64,000 nucleotides of DNA from Actinomycetales bacterium (GTDB lineage: Bacteria; Actinomycetota; Actinomycetes; Actinomycetales; Dermatophilaceae): NCBI GenBank assembly GCA_016710645.1, contig JADJVI010000056.1, positions 4,581-68,580 on the forward strand, given 5' to 3'. The notes beneath the pieces were generated by a model, which saw only the letters and a program-made list of their open reading frames with translations, had not been told where the DNA came from and searched no databases. The translations under genes and the position numbers were made by a program. Shown in pieces: positions 50,640-60,822 of this stretch; position 1 is the first letter of the stretch; every line of letters begins with the position of its first letter.

Positions 50640-52332
50640 ATGACGACGCTCGCTCTCGACCCGCAACCACTCGGCGGTATGCCGTGTGGTGGTCGGTTGG
50701 GTGGCGCGTCGGAGGGGCCGTCGGTGGCGGGGGTTTCGACCACGGTGGTGCATGCGACCTGCGATCAGATCCTGGCCCGACTGTCGTCTCCTGAGGCCGG
50801 TGTGGTCGTGTCGAGCGTGGACGTGCAGGAAGTGGATCGGCTCGCTCGTCGGGTGGAGGCGGTGCGGTTGGCGTTGGTCGCTGCAGCTGATCGGCAGCAG
50901 GTGCATCGGCGGTGTGGGCATTCCTCGACGTCGGCGTGGGTGGCCAGCGCGACGCGTTCTGGGGGTGCTGCGGCGGCTCGGGATGTGGCATTGGCGACGG
51001 CGTTGGCTGATGGGTTGGACCGCACCCGGGTGGCGTTCGAGGCTGGTGAGGTCTCTCGCTCGAACGCGGGGATCATCGCCAGGACCATGGGCAAGTTGCC
51101 CGAGACGACCACGGTGGTGGATCGGGAGCGGGTCGAGTCGGCGTTGGTGCGGGATGCTCGCCGGTTGGACCCGGGCCGGTTGGATCGGGCGGCGAAGCTG
51201 GCGTTGGCTGCGGCGGAGAAGTCGGCGGCCGAGGTGGCCGATCACCTTGAGCAACAACTGGTGGATGAGGAGCGTCGGGCCTACCGGTTGGCGACGGTGA
51301 CCATGCAGGACCTGGGGGATGGCACGACGAAGTTGGCGGCGACGTTGCCGACGCCAGCCGCGAAGATGTTGGGCAAGGTGTTGCAGTCGATGACCGCGCC
51401 TCGGCGTGACCATCTGCGCAAGGCTGCCGAGAAGGCGTTGGCGGACGGGCAAGCCCCTGCCGGCTGCCTGGACGACGGCTCCGTGGCTGCTGACTTGTTG
51501 AGCGCCACGGGCACGCACGAGCACCCGTCGTTCGGTGCCGGTTCGCATGGCACGTCTGGCACTGGTGCCCACCCGCAGTTCGGCGCCGGCGTGAGGGGCA
51601 CGGCCGGCGCGAAGGGGCGCATGGCAGCCGACGGTCGGGCGCCGTCCGGCACAAGCGCGATGCCTGCCAGCGGCGCCAGCGGACACCGGATCGAGGGTCG
51701 GAACGCGGACTGGGCCGACATTGACTGGGCTCACCGTCGTGGCCGGGCGTTGACCGAGTTGATCGAGCACCTAGACACGGAGAAGCTGACCGGGAAGGTC
51801 GCCTCCACCGTCATCATCACCATGACCGCTGAGCAAGTGATGGGCGCCGCGAAAGCCGCCAAACTCCAGCAGACCATCCACGAGGCGACCGGGACGCTGA
51901 TCGACATGGCTCCGAGTTCCGGGGCCGCGACCACCGACACCGGGGTGTTGATCTCCACGAGTGCCGCGCGGCGGATCGCCTGCAATGCCGGGATCCTGCC
52001 GGTCGTGTTGGGCGGACCCGGACACGTCCTGGACGTCGGCCGACAAGAACGGTTCTTCACCGAGCACCAACGGACAGCCCTGGCGACGATCTACGAAACC
52101 TGCGCGGCAGAAGACTGCGACCGACCCTACGCATGGTCCGAGTTGCATCACGAGGACCCGTGGTCCAAGGGCGGATTGACCGACCTCGACCGAGCCGATC
52201 CCGCTGTGCGGCTACCACCACCGCAAGATCCACGACCCCGCCTACCACCACGAGATCACCCGAGACGGAGACACGGACGGGCGAGGTCAGGGGCATGGGG
52301 CGAAGAGCGTCCACTTCCAGCTGCGCACCTAG
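50640..52332 (+). pseudogene. DUF222 / HNH endonuclease-type protein, frameshifted in the HNH motif
   Basis: Typical actinobacterial DUF222 protein (DARRLDPGRLDRAAKLALAA, LPTPAAKMLGKVLQ) with a low-complexity insert (about residues 285-340) and a C-terminal HNH: CAAEDCDRPYAWSELHHEDPW in the starting frame. The second half of the HNH (LCGYHHRKIHDPAYHHEITRD) is read in another frame, so one extra base near 52197 breaks the gene. Corrected, the protein would end at TAG 52330-52332. Unshifted, the frame runs on with an Arg/Pro-rich tail to 52436. These genes often occur in many copies per genome and are of unclear role. Confidence 0.75.
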
Positions 52333-52434
52333 CCACCCAAGGGCGAAGCCCGGCCACTCAGGGGCGGAGACCGTCCACTTCCAGCTGCGCACCTAGCCAC
52401 CCACGGGCGAAGTCTGGCCACCCGGCTTCCGACT
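52309..52434 (+). repeat. 64-bp tandem duplication of the HNH gene end
   Basis: The sequence starting GTCCACTTCCAGCTGCGCAC at 52309 is repeated at 52373 with few changes, including the TAG and the following GGGCGAAG. The rest of the gene-free stretch up to 52674 holds one motif copy (52487) and no further recognisable element. Confidence 0.8.
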
Positions 52435-52674
52435 AGGCAGAACGTGCACCCCGACTCAAGTTCCGCCTAGCGGCGTGGTCCATGGCACGGCATACCTCGT
52501 CCCCTGCGGCGAGGTAGCGATAGGGGCTGCTACGCGACCCTGCTCACAGCCGAATTCGGCACCTCGCGGGGCACGCGGGCGAGGAACCAGCCGCCGGGCG
52601 GCGGCCATTCGGCCGGAGCGGCCGAAAATAGCCCTCGACGTGGACCAGGGCGGCGTCGACGCCGAGCTCAGGCG

Positions 52675-53620
52675 CTAGTCCGGTCGGCGGAAATCCGTGA
52701 CGTCGGCCAGCTTCGTGAAGCCCGCCGACAGATAGGCCGCGATACCGCCGACGTTGCTGGTCGGAGTGCAGACGACAACGCTGGATGCGCCCATCTTCTG
52801 CAGCTCAGCGGCCGCGGCAACAGCGATCGCGCACCCGTACCCGCGACCGCGAAATGCGCGGTGCGTGCCGAGGGGTTCGATCAGGCCCGGTCGTCCCGAG
52901 CCCGCAGACCACACCGTGGTCGCCGCCACAGCCTGGTCGTCGGTGTCGTAGGCGACAGGACAGCGACCGCTCCGGTAGGCAGGCGAGGCGGCCAGCGCAT
53001 GCCACCGCTTCACCGTGAACGTCGAGTTCGGGAAGGCGGCACGCTGGACAGCCACTCGATCCCGGACGACCTCATCGCGGACGTGCTGTGCATCGACCGT
53101 CTCGATGCGCACCCCACAGTCCTGCACGGGTGCGGCGAGGTCGCGGGAGAGCGGAGTCCACGACTCGTCGGCGATCCACCCCCGACGGCTCAAGAGGCCA
53201 CGCACCGCCGGCCCGTACCTGACCTCCGCGACCCCACGGCCTCTCGGCAAGACTCCGCGGTCAGAGTCGGACAGGTCGTCGACGAACCGCCTAGCGAAGA
53301 ACTCGTCATCCCCGACCTCGGGAGAGATGGCCCATCCGGATCAGGCCCTCGGCACCATCCACCATCCCGACGGCCACCAGCCGCCCATCCGACCGCCCAT
53401 CTAGCCGACCATCCGACAGCCCATCCAGCCGACCATCCAGCCGCCCATCGCTCCGCCACAGCCACAGGCCGTCGACCACCTGCTGGGCCCCGAATCGCCA
53501 CAGCCACCCGAGATCGCCCGGATGCACATGCACCGGGAGGCCGTCATGCTGCCAGGACCCGACGACATCGACGACTTCCTCCAGCATCGCAACGGTCGCC
53601 TGCTGCACGGTGAACCCCAT
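52675..53620 (-). pseudogene. GNAT acetyltransferase, frameshifted
   Basis: The C-terminal half (stop at 52675) has the acetyl-CoA loop GTHRAFRGRGYGCAIAVAAAAE and the ending STSNVGGI-type pattern VCTPTSNVGGIAAYLSAGF. The N-terminal half (from ATG 53620, MGFTVQQATVAMLEEVVDVV) is in another frame and continues as ISPEVGDDEFFARRFVDDL once one base is dropped from the G run near 53331. A DGRLDG-type repeat is inserted in the N-terminal half. Substrate unknown. Confidence 0.65.
53378..53455 (-). repeat. 12-bp repeats encoding DGRLDG in the GNAT gene
   Basis: Near-identical 12-base units (GATGGNCGGNTG type on the minus strand) give repeated Asp-Gly-Arg-Leu. Slippage-prone and unusual inside an acetyltransferase fold. 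Confidence 0.7.
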
Positions 53621-53798
53621 GGGACCAGACAACCCCAACCCACACCGACTACGCACGCAGTTTGAGGGCGAGGCAGCGAGAGAAGCTCTGCCATCCGGCT
53701 TCCGGTTAGGCAGAACGTGCGCCCAGACGCACGTTGTGCCTAGCCGTACGTGCACCCAGCGGCCCAGGAGCGACACGGAGCGCCGCGCAGGCGAGGAA

Positions 53799-53837
53799 CA
53801 GCCGGGGTATGCCGTGCGGCACGGCATACCCCGGCTG
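53799..53837 (-). terminator. 18-bp inverted motif pair after the reductase gene
   Basis: Arms 53799-53816 and 53820-53837 are perfect complements with a three-base loop, containing two exact motif copies. It lies 40 bases past the reductase stop (53878, minus strand), the expected terminator position. The rest of 53621-53877 shows no gene. Confidence 0.75.
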
Positions 53838-53877
53838 TTGCAGCGTCCTGAGCGGGTCGGCAGGCGACCCGCCTCGA

Positions 53878-54930
53878 TCAGGGAACCAGACGCCCGGGCG
53901 GCGGCCATTCGGCCGGAGCGGCCGGGAAGTAGCCCTCGACGTGGACCAGGTCGGGGTCGGCGCCGAGTTCGAGGGCCCGGGCCTTGCAGGCCTCGACGAA
54001 GTCGGGGTTACCGGCGATGAAGACGCTGTGGCCGGCCAGTGACGGGAAGACCTGGTCGAGCATCGCGGGGATGCGGCCAGACTTGGCGCCCTCGGGGGCC
54101 TCGCCACCGGTGTAGGTCGGGACGAAGGTGAACTTGCGGTGCTTCTTCTCCCACCAGGCCATGAGGCCACGGTCGAAGACGTCGGCCTGGGTGCGCGCCG
54201 AGAAGATCAGCGTGACGCCGAACTTGAAGCCACGCCGCAGCGCGCCATCAGTGAGGCCGAGGATGGGGGCCAGGCCCGAGCCCGAGGCCAGGCACACGAC
54301 AGGCGTCTCGACGGAGGGGTCTCCGACGAAGGTGCCGTAGGGACCGGAGAGCAGCACCTGGTCTCCGACACTGAGCTTGTCGTGCACCCAGCCGCTCGTG
54401 GCCCCGCCCGCGACCTTGGTGATCAACAGGTGGATCTCGCCGTCCGGACGGGGAGCGTTGGCGATCGAGTAGGAGCGCGGCGGCGCATCGGCCGCGGCGT
54501 TGCCGAACATGACGTATTGACCCGGCCAGTAGCGCAGGTTCTCACCAAGCGGCCGCAACTGCACCTCGAGCATCGAGGGGGTCCGCCGGATGAGGTCGGT
54601 GACGACGAAGGGGACGTTCTCGCGCGGTGGGAAGAGCTTCTGCAGCGCGTCGACGGTGCCGAACTCGATGTCGAGGGTGTTGGTCAGCGGCTTGGCCATG
54701 CACATGAGGCCATAGCCCTCGGCGCGGTCGGCCTGGCTGAGCGCCATGTCCAGGACCATGCCCTGGTCGAAGGAGCCGTCGAGGACCTTGGTCTTGCATT
54801 CGCCACAGGCACCCGCGCGGCAGTTGTTCGGCATGATGTAGCCGGCCTTTTCCAAGGCGGTGAGCACCGTGTCGCCGGCTTCGCAGGGAACCTCATGGCC
54901 GGAGGGCTGGAGGCGGATCGTCGCTGTCAT
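53878..54930 (-). CDS. Ferredoxin-FAD-NAD(P)H oxygenase reductase (350 aa)
   Basis: Electron-transfer component of the type used by multicomponent oxygenases. N-terminal plant-type 2Fe-2S ferredoxin (NNCRAGACGECKTKVLDG and a fourth Cys in LMCMAKP), FAD-binding domain with RSYSIANAP, NAD domain with ASGSGLAPILGLTDGAL and FIAGNPDFVEACKARALELG. Length is typical of BenC/DmpP-type reductases. It is transcribed in the same direction as the diiron oxygenase gene upstream, about 330 bases apart with a hairpin between, and is its likely partner. Confidence 0.88.
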   Translation of the reverse strand: MTATIRLQPSGHEVPCEAGDTVLTALEKAGYIMPNNCRAGACGECKTKVLDGSFDQGMVLDMALSQADRAEGYGLMCMAKPLTNTLDIEFGTVDALQKLFPPRENVPFVVTDLIRRTPSMLEVQLRPLGENLRYWPGQYVMFGNAAADAPPRSYSIANAPRPDGEIHLLITKVAGGATSGWVHDKLSVGDQVLLSGPYGTFVGDPSVETPVVCLASGSGLAPILGLTDGALRRGFKFGVTLIFSARTQADVFDRGLMAWWEKKHRKFTFVPTYTGGEAPEGAKSGRIPAMLDQVFPSLAGHSVFIAGNPDFVEACKARALELGADPDLVHVEGYFPAAPAEWPPPGRLVP

Positions 54931-55150
54931 GGTCCCTATCTTCGTGGTCGAGGTTCGGCGGTTGAAGCCCTTCCCGCTGTGACGTGCGCAGACCCGCCAT
55001 CGCGAGACGCGAGCGGACCGGGCGGCACGGCATACGGGTCAATCGGGGTGTCAGTCGGGGTGTCAATCGGGTTGCGACACAACCGAATGTGCCGCGGCTA
55101 CACAAGGGGCGAGGGGCCGTGAAACGGGTCACTCACCGGGGTGGAACAGA

Positions 55151-55196
55151 CCGAAGGGGTATGCCGGGCGGGTGAGACCGCGGCATACCCCTTCGG
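55151..55196 (-). terminator. 16-bp inverted pair of near-motif copies after the oxygenase gene
   Basis: Arms 55151-55166 and 55181-55196 are perfect complements with a 14-base loop; each contains a one-mismatch motif copy. It lies just past the oxygenase stop (55259). The remaining gene-free sequence to 54931 includes tandem GGTGTCAGTC-like units near 55045-55070 and nothing else recognisable. Confidence 0.65.
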
Positions 55197-55258
55197 GCCT
55201 TGTCGATCAGAAGCGATCAGCGAGGATCAGAAGCAATCACGCGCCAACGAGCAGTGGA

Positions 55259-56283
55259 TCAGAACACCGGGATGATGTCGTCCATGTCGATGTCGCTGAT
55301 CTCTTCGCCGGTGATACCGACCTCGGGGATCGCGGGGAAGGGGATGTTGTAGCGGTCGAGCACGCCCTTGAGGTTGAGCATGGCCGAGCGCCAGTTTTCC
55401 TTCTTCTGCTCGTACTCGGGAATGAAGAAGCCAGCCGCACGTGCGATGGCCTCGCCCTCGCGCTGAGCCGAGATGAAGTCCTCGGGGAGGTCCCAGAACT
55501 CCATCGGCGGCTCGAAGAGCACGGCCGAGAGGAACAGGTAGCCGGCGCGGATCTGCTTGGTGATGAGGCTGCGCTCGGACACGTCCAGCTTCGGGTAGTC
55601 GCGCCCATGAGCGACATGCAGATCGCCATGTGACGGCCCTCGTCGCGGCCGATGTTGCGGAAGGCGGCCTGGTACACAGGCTCCTTCGCGCCGGCGGCCA
55701 TCTGGTGGAAGATCGTCGCAGCAGCGATCTCGCCCATAAGGAAGGACGAGAAGAGGATGGCCAGCGAGTAGCGCGGGACAGCCTTCTTGTAGCCACTCCA
55801 GTAGCGGCCGCCGTTGAAGTACAGCCACTTGGTGTTCTTCTGGAGGCGCTTGCCGAGCTCGGTCTTGGGCTCGTAGGTGAGCGGGTCCGGGTGCTCGAGC
55901 AACTTGGTGATGGACAAGCCACACATCTGCTCGTGCATCTGCTCGTCACGGGTCACCGAGAAGAAGCACCGGCGGACGGCGTCCTCTTCGTGGACCTCGT
56001 AGGTCTTGATGAGAGCCTCGGCGAACACCGGCGGGGCGGATGCGTCGAAGACCGACAGCAGCGTCCACCAGTACGCGATCGCCTCGCGCTGCTCCCACGT
56101 GTAGGAGCTCGGGTCAAAGGTGTCCCAGGGGAGCTTCAGCGGGTCCCACTGGTCACGTTGGGAAGAGGCCCAGATCTCTTCCATCTTGGCTGTCTCCCGG
56201 TGCCAGCTCAACGGGTAAACGTTGGGCTGCTCGGTCTCCGGCGGCATCTCCATGCTTCCTGCGAAGCGCTCTTTGCTGCTCAT
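55259..56283 (-). pseudogene. Diiron ferritin-like oxygenase, R2/AurF-like fold, with one frameshift
   Basis: Helical protein with two ExxH iron-binding motifs: TRDEQMHEQMCG and IGRDEGRHMAICM, plus Glu-bearing helices (DASAPPVFAEALIKTYEVHEE and MGEIAAATIFHQMA). This is the ferritin-like carboxylate-bridged diiron pattern, as in ribonucleotide reductase R2 and p-aminobenzoate N-oxygenase. The reading frame is broken by one missing base near 55605; the other frame continues DYPKLDVSERSLITKQIRAG to TGA at 55259. A 2Fe-2S reductase lies downstream and a MarR regulator upstream, which fits an O2-activating enzyme. The exact substrate is unknown. Confidence 0.75.
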
Positions 56284-56435
56284 AGGCCCGAGAGTAGATG
56301 TCGCAACCTAGATTGTCTAGGTCTTGACTACCTGGGTGCTCGGCCTCACACTGACCGATCGGTCGGGAAAAGGTGCGACCGACTGAATCACCCTTGAGGT
56401 GCCCTCCGAAGGGGTCTACCCAGAGCCGCTCGGGG

Positions 56436-56931
56436 CTACTCGGTGCGACCGCGCAACAGCCGCCGCATGAGCTCGACGAACTGCTCCAGGTCGGGTCCCA
56501 GCCGCGCGAAGAACGCGGTCTCGACATCGTTCTCCCGCCCGTATGCCGCCGCGAGACGCTCGCCGGTGGCGGTGAGGCGCACGGTCACCAGTCGCCGGTC
56601 GGCCGATTCGCGGTGTCGCTCGACCAGGCCGTCGCGTTCGAGGGTGTTGAGGACGCTCGACACGGCCGCTCGCGACAGGCCCGAGTAGCGGGCGATCTCC
56701 CGCGGCTCCATCTCACCAGCGACCCATACGCAAAACATCACCCGAAAACCTGCCATGCTCCACCCGGCCTCGCGGTGCACCTGGGATTCGAGCCGGTGGA
56801 CCAACATCGTCGACAGGCGCACGAGGTTGAAGGATGCGCGCAGGGCGAGCAAGTCTGCGTCAGGGTGGGTCGTGGCGACTTGCTGGGCTGCGGCGGACTC
56901 GAACCCGTCCGACGAGCCCCGGGCTGATCAT
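56436..56931 (-). pseudogene. MarR-family regulator, probable +1 shift near its start
   Basis: Winged-helix MarR protein: MAGFRVMFCVWVAGEMEPRE, IARYSGLSRAAVSSVLNTLE with wing DGLVERHRESADRRLVTVRL. The uninterrupted frame only allows a TTG start at 56852, yet homologous-looking sequence (DGFESAAAQQVATTHPDADL) continues upstream and joins ATG 56931 if one base is dropped from the four-base run at 56917-56920. It precedes the diiron oxygenase gene on the same strand, so it may control it. Confidence 0.7.
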
Positions 56932-57097
56932 CACAACTCGCATGATGTCACCTTGACGATCCCTGTCAGGGCTCACGTCCTGACTTGGGCTCGGACTGTC
57001 CTCGTTCCGCACGCATTCCGGTATGCCGTCAGGCCGGAGGTGGCGACCGGAGGCCGAGGCGAAGGCATGGAGAGGTCGAGAGTCGGGAGGCGGGAGG

Positions 57098-57165
57098 CGG
57101 GGTGGGACGTCGGGGAGGGACGTCGCCGGTGGGACGTCGCGGGTGGGACGTCGGGGGTGGGGAGA
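57098..57165. repeat. GGTGGGACGTC-type short direct repeats
   Basis: Four units of 11-16 bases (GGTGGGACGTCG, GGGAGGGACGTCGCC and so on) in a purine-rich tract. They lie in a gene-free stretch (56932-57264) between the MarR gene and the VOC gene, which also holds one motif copy at 57020 and otherwise nothing recognisable. Confidence 0.7.
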
Positions 57166-57264
57166 GGCGAGATGGGAGGGGTGGCGAGTGGGCGGCATAA
57201 GGCGGGCGTGAGCCACGTCACGTCCGCGGCGCGGCGCGATCCCACCGCCCCCAGGAGCCGCGTG

Positions 57265-57801
57265 ATGACCCAGACCTACCCGGTGTCGACCTGCCTGTGG
57301 TTCGACACCGAGGCCGAGACCGCAGCCCGGCTCTACACCAGCCTGGTGCCCGACAGCGAGATCGGGCAGATCAGTCACTACGGCTCGGAAAACGAACACG
57401 GTGAGACCGGTTCGGTCCTACAGGTCAGAATTCCGGCCTGGCACACAGCAATTCGTCGCCCTCAACGGCGGACCGATCTTCAGGCACTCGCCCGCGGCGT
57501 CGATCCAGGCTTCTGCCCCGACCAGGTGGAAGTGGACCGGCTCTGGTACGGGCTGCTCGAAGGCGGCGGCGAAGAGTCGCAATGTGGCTGGCTCACCGAC
57601 CGGTTCGGCCTGTCGTGGCAGATCATCCCGACCCGACTGGGCGAACTCGCCGGCGACCCGGACCCCGAGCGCGCCTCCCGGGTCATCGCCGCGATGCTGC
57701 AGATGCGCAAGCTCGACATCGCCGCGCTCGAAGCCGCCGCCGACGCTCCGGCCACTGCCCCAGCCAATGCCCCGACCGACGCCCCGACCACGCAGGCGTG
57801 A
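57265..57801 (+). CDS. PhnB-like VOC (glyoxalase-fold) protein with a two-shift scrambled centre (178 aa)
   Basis: Starts MTQTYPVSTCLWFDTEAETAARLY at ATG 57265 after AGGAG, as PhnB-like proteins do, and ends with EESQCGWLTDRFGLSWQIIP and MLQMRKLDIAALEAA. The middle (about residues 56-83) is out of frame: the family sequence GTQQFVALNGGPIFRHSP is read in another frame between about 57430 and 57515. A pair of compensating shifts keeps the ends in frame, so the protein could be made but with a scrambled centre. The C-terminal Ala/Pro/Thr tail is extra. Confidence 0.65.
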   Translation: MTQTYPVSTCLWFDTEAETAARLYTSLVPDSEIGQISHYGSENEHGETGSVLQVRIPAWHTAIRRPQRRTDLQALARGVDPGFCPDQVEVDRLWYGLLEGGGEESQCGWLTDRFGLSWQIIPTRLGELAGDPDPERASRVIAAMLQMRKLDIAALEAAADAPATAPANAPTDAPTTQA

Positions 57802-57812
57802 ATCGAGCCCTC

Positions 57813-58356
57813 ATGCGACCAGTGACCGCAGCCCTGTTCAGCTCGATCGACGGCGCCGTCGAATCCCCCACCACTTCCAGTTTGACCACTTCGACGCTGA
57901 CACGGGCGGGCTGATGACCCAGGCCCTCAGCGGTGCCGACGCGGTCGTCATGGGCCGACGCACCTACGACGAGTGGTCGCAGTACTGGCCCGCCAACACC
58001 GACGACGCCGGCGACTTCATCAATCCGATCCGTAAGTACGTCGCGTCGAGCACGCTCACCGACCCACTCGCGTGGCAGAACTCGACCATCATCCCCGGCG
58101 ACGCCGTCGACTCGTCCGCGAACTCAAGCAGACCGAGGGTGCCGGCATCGTCGTCACCGGCTCGATCTCGCTGGTGCGCCAGCTGCTCCTGGCTGGGGTC
58201 CTCGACCGGCTCACCTCATGGTCCACCCGGTCGTGGCCGGCGCAGGGCTGCGGCACCTGTTCGACCCGGACGAGAAGACCATCCGCCTCGAGCTTCGTCG
58301 ACCACACCGTCACGGTCCCGGGCAACGCGATCCTCACCTACGCATTGCGCTCCTGA
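57813..58356 (+). pseudogene. Dihydrofolate-reductase/RibD-C family protein, multiply frameshifted
   Basis: Pieces of the family are visible in all three frames: MRPVTAALFSSIDGAVESP at the ATG, then MTQALSGADAVVMGRRTYDEWSQ, RELKQTEGAGIVVTGSISLV, LMVHPVVAGAGLRHLFDP and VDHTVTVPGNAILTYALRS at the end. At least four single-base shifts separate them. Intact relatives are about 185 residues long and of unknown substrate. Confidence 0.7.
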
Positions 58357-58372
58357 GCGGCCTGGCCTGCAG

Positions 58373-58407
58373 CCGCCTGTATGCCGTGTGACACGGCATA
58401 CAGGCGG
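58373..58407 (+). terminator. 16-17-bp inverted near-motif pair
   Basis: Arms 58373-58389 and 58391-58407 are perfect complements around a minimal loop; each holds a one-mismatch motif copy (A/T instead of C/G at the outer end). It follows the DHFR-like remnant's stop at 58356. Confidence 0.65.
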
Positions 58408-58465
58408 GGTCAAGGACCGCTCCGCCTTCCAGGAGCAAGCGCTTACCGGCAAGCAGGATCCGATC

Positions 58466-60751
58466 ATGAGCGCCCTGCAGATCACCGCCATTGCGCTGTG
58501 CTTCACCATCCCGCTGTTGGGGTGGGCGTTGCTCTTCCGGCAGGCGTTCCGCTTCTATCGGCTGTTCCAGACCGGGGCACCCGACACGAGCCCGCGACCA
58601 GCCCACCACGCGCGCACTGACGGTGCTGCTGCGAGTTCCTCGGGCACACCCGGATGAAGCAGCCAGTGGGTGTCGGTGGCGCACTGGTTCACCGCATTGG
58701 GGTTCCTATCCTCTTCGCCACCCTGGTCAACGCGTTCTTCCAGCTCATCTGGGCTGACTTCCGGCTGCCGGTCGTCGGGCACTTCCCGCCCTTCGAGTGG
58801 CTCATCGAGTTGTTCGCGGTGACCGGGTTTATCGGCATCGTCTTCCTCATGCTGGTCCGCCAGAAGGAACACCCGCGCTCCTCCGAGGGTGACCGCGGCG
58901 CCGCCGCAGCCGATTCTTCGGATCGACGTGGTGGCAGGCCTATTACGTCGAGATCACCATCCTCGTCGTCATGGTGTGCATCCTGTCGTTGCGCACCAGG
59001 AGGCCGCGCTCATCGCGCGCATCGAGCCCGACACCAACATCGCCCTGCACTTCCCCGACCGGCTGGGCGCGTGGCATCTGGGGTGGCCTGGTCCGAGCAG
59101 TGGCTGCGCGAGTCGATCTGTCGTCGCGGCGACCAAGATCCTGGTGAGCTTCGCGTGGATGATCACGTCCCGCTCACTTCCGACGATGGGCGTGGCGTGG
59201 CACCGTTTCTCGCGTTCGTCAACATCTTCTTCAAGCGTCACGCCGACGGGCGCACCAGCCTCGGCGCGGGCAGCCGATGATGGTCGGCGGCGCGCCTATC
59301 GACCTCGAGCAGATCGAAGATCTCACGAGGACGCCGCCCTCGCGGGTGCAGGCCGAGCACTTCACCTGGAAGGGCTTGGCTCGACTTCACCACGTGCACT
59401 GCGCGTGGCCGCTGCCAGGCGCAGTGCCTGGCGTGGAACACCGACAAGCCGTCCTCACCCAAGCTGCTCGTCGTGACGCTGCGCGACTACGCCCACGCCA
59501 AGGCCCCTACCTCATGGCCACCGAGGGCGACCGCGCCGACCTGCCCGCGCACACCCTCAAACTCGCCGATGCGCCGCTGATCGGTGAGCCGACGGCATAC
59601 GACGTCAGCCACCCGCTGACGGCATACGACGCCCTGGGCACTGACGGGGTCATCCACGAGACGCGCTCGGTCGTGCACGACGTGCAGCGCCTGCGTCGAG
59701 CAGTGCCCGGTCGACATCGAGCACGTCGACGCGATCGTCGACATGCGCCGCTATCAGAAACCTCATCGCCAGCGCTTTCCGCGTCGAGCTCGGCGGCCTG
59801 TTCAAGGACCTTGAGAAGAACTCCAACCCCTGGGGCCATGCCCGGCGGATGCGCATGGACTGGGCCAAGGGCCTGGCGTTCGACGTGCCGGTCGTCGGCG
59901 ACGACATCGAGGACCTCGCCGGGAGGTCGACTACCTCTTCTGGGTCGGCTGCGCAGGCGCCTTTGAGGACCGCGCCAAGCGCACCTCCCGCGCGGTCGCC
60001 GAACTCCTGCACACCGCCGGGGTCACGTATGCCGTGCTCGGAGACGGCGAGGCCTGCACTGGTGACTCTGCGCGCCGGGCCGGCAACGAGTTCCTCTTCC
60101 AGATGCTCGCGCAGCAGAACGTCGAGGTGCTCAAGGAGGTCGGCGCGACCAAGATCGTCGTCACCTGTGCGCACTGCTTCAACACTCTCAAGAACGAATA
60201 CCCGCAGCTGGGTGGCCACTACGAGGTGCTGCACCACACCCAGCTGCTCAACCGGTTGGATCCGAGAGGGCCGGCTCACCTGTGTCCCGCCCCGGCGAGT
60301 CCGGCGGCACTAAGGACGCCTCCACGGCCCCGACGGTCACCTATCACGACCCGTGTTACCTCGGCCGGCACAACCACGTTCACGCGCCGCGCGAGCTGCT
60401 CGGCGCCCTGCCCGGGGTCTCGCTGTCGGAGATGCCGCGACACGGCGAGAAGTCGTTCTGCTGCGGCGCAGGTGGCGCGCGGATGTGGATGGAGGAGCGC
60501 CTGGGCACCTGAATCAACGTCAACCGGGCCACTGAGGCGGTCGGGACGGGAGCGGCCCGTATCGCGGTTGGTTGCCCATTCTGTAAGGTCGCGCTCAGCG
60601 ACGGCGTGAACCAACGCTCGTCGAGGAGTCCAAGGTCGCCGAAGGTGCGGTCGAGGTCGTCGATGTCGCCCAGATGCTGCTCGCCGCGGTGCGCCGCGGC
60701 CAGGAGCCGGGTGCGGCGACGACCGGAAGCGCCAGCACCGGTTCCGGCTAG
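58466..60751 (+). pseudogene. Membrane Fe-S oxidoreductase (CCG-domain, succinate-DH/heterodisulfide-reductase-like), many frameshifts
   Basis: Joined over frames, the gene encodes about 760 residues. N-terminal membrane helices (MSALQITAIALCFTIPLLGW; AFFQLIWADFRLPVVGHFPP), two 4Fe-4S motifs (CTECGRCQAQC and CTTCGACVEQCPVDIEHVD, the former only after frame correction), and two CCG domains (HDPCYLGRHN and FCCGAGGARMWMEERLG). It ends at TAG 60749-60751. Intact relatives are membrane-bound iron-sulfur reductases of actinobacteria. Roughly a dozen single-base losses break it. A motif hairpin follows the stop. Confidence 0.75.
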
Positions 60752-60822
60752 GGACCCGTCGCGTCGGTTCGGGCCGAGACCTCGGACGAGGTGCCCAGGA
60801 GGGGGTCAGCCTGATCCGGCGC

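Noticed and set aside
57265..60751. Programmed ribosomal frameshifting
   Set aside because: Too many shifts in both directions, no consistent slippery heptamer, and several unrelated genes affected together.
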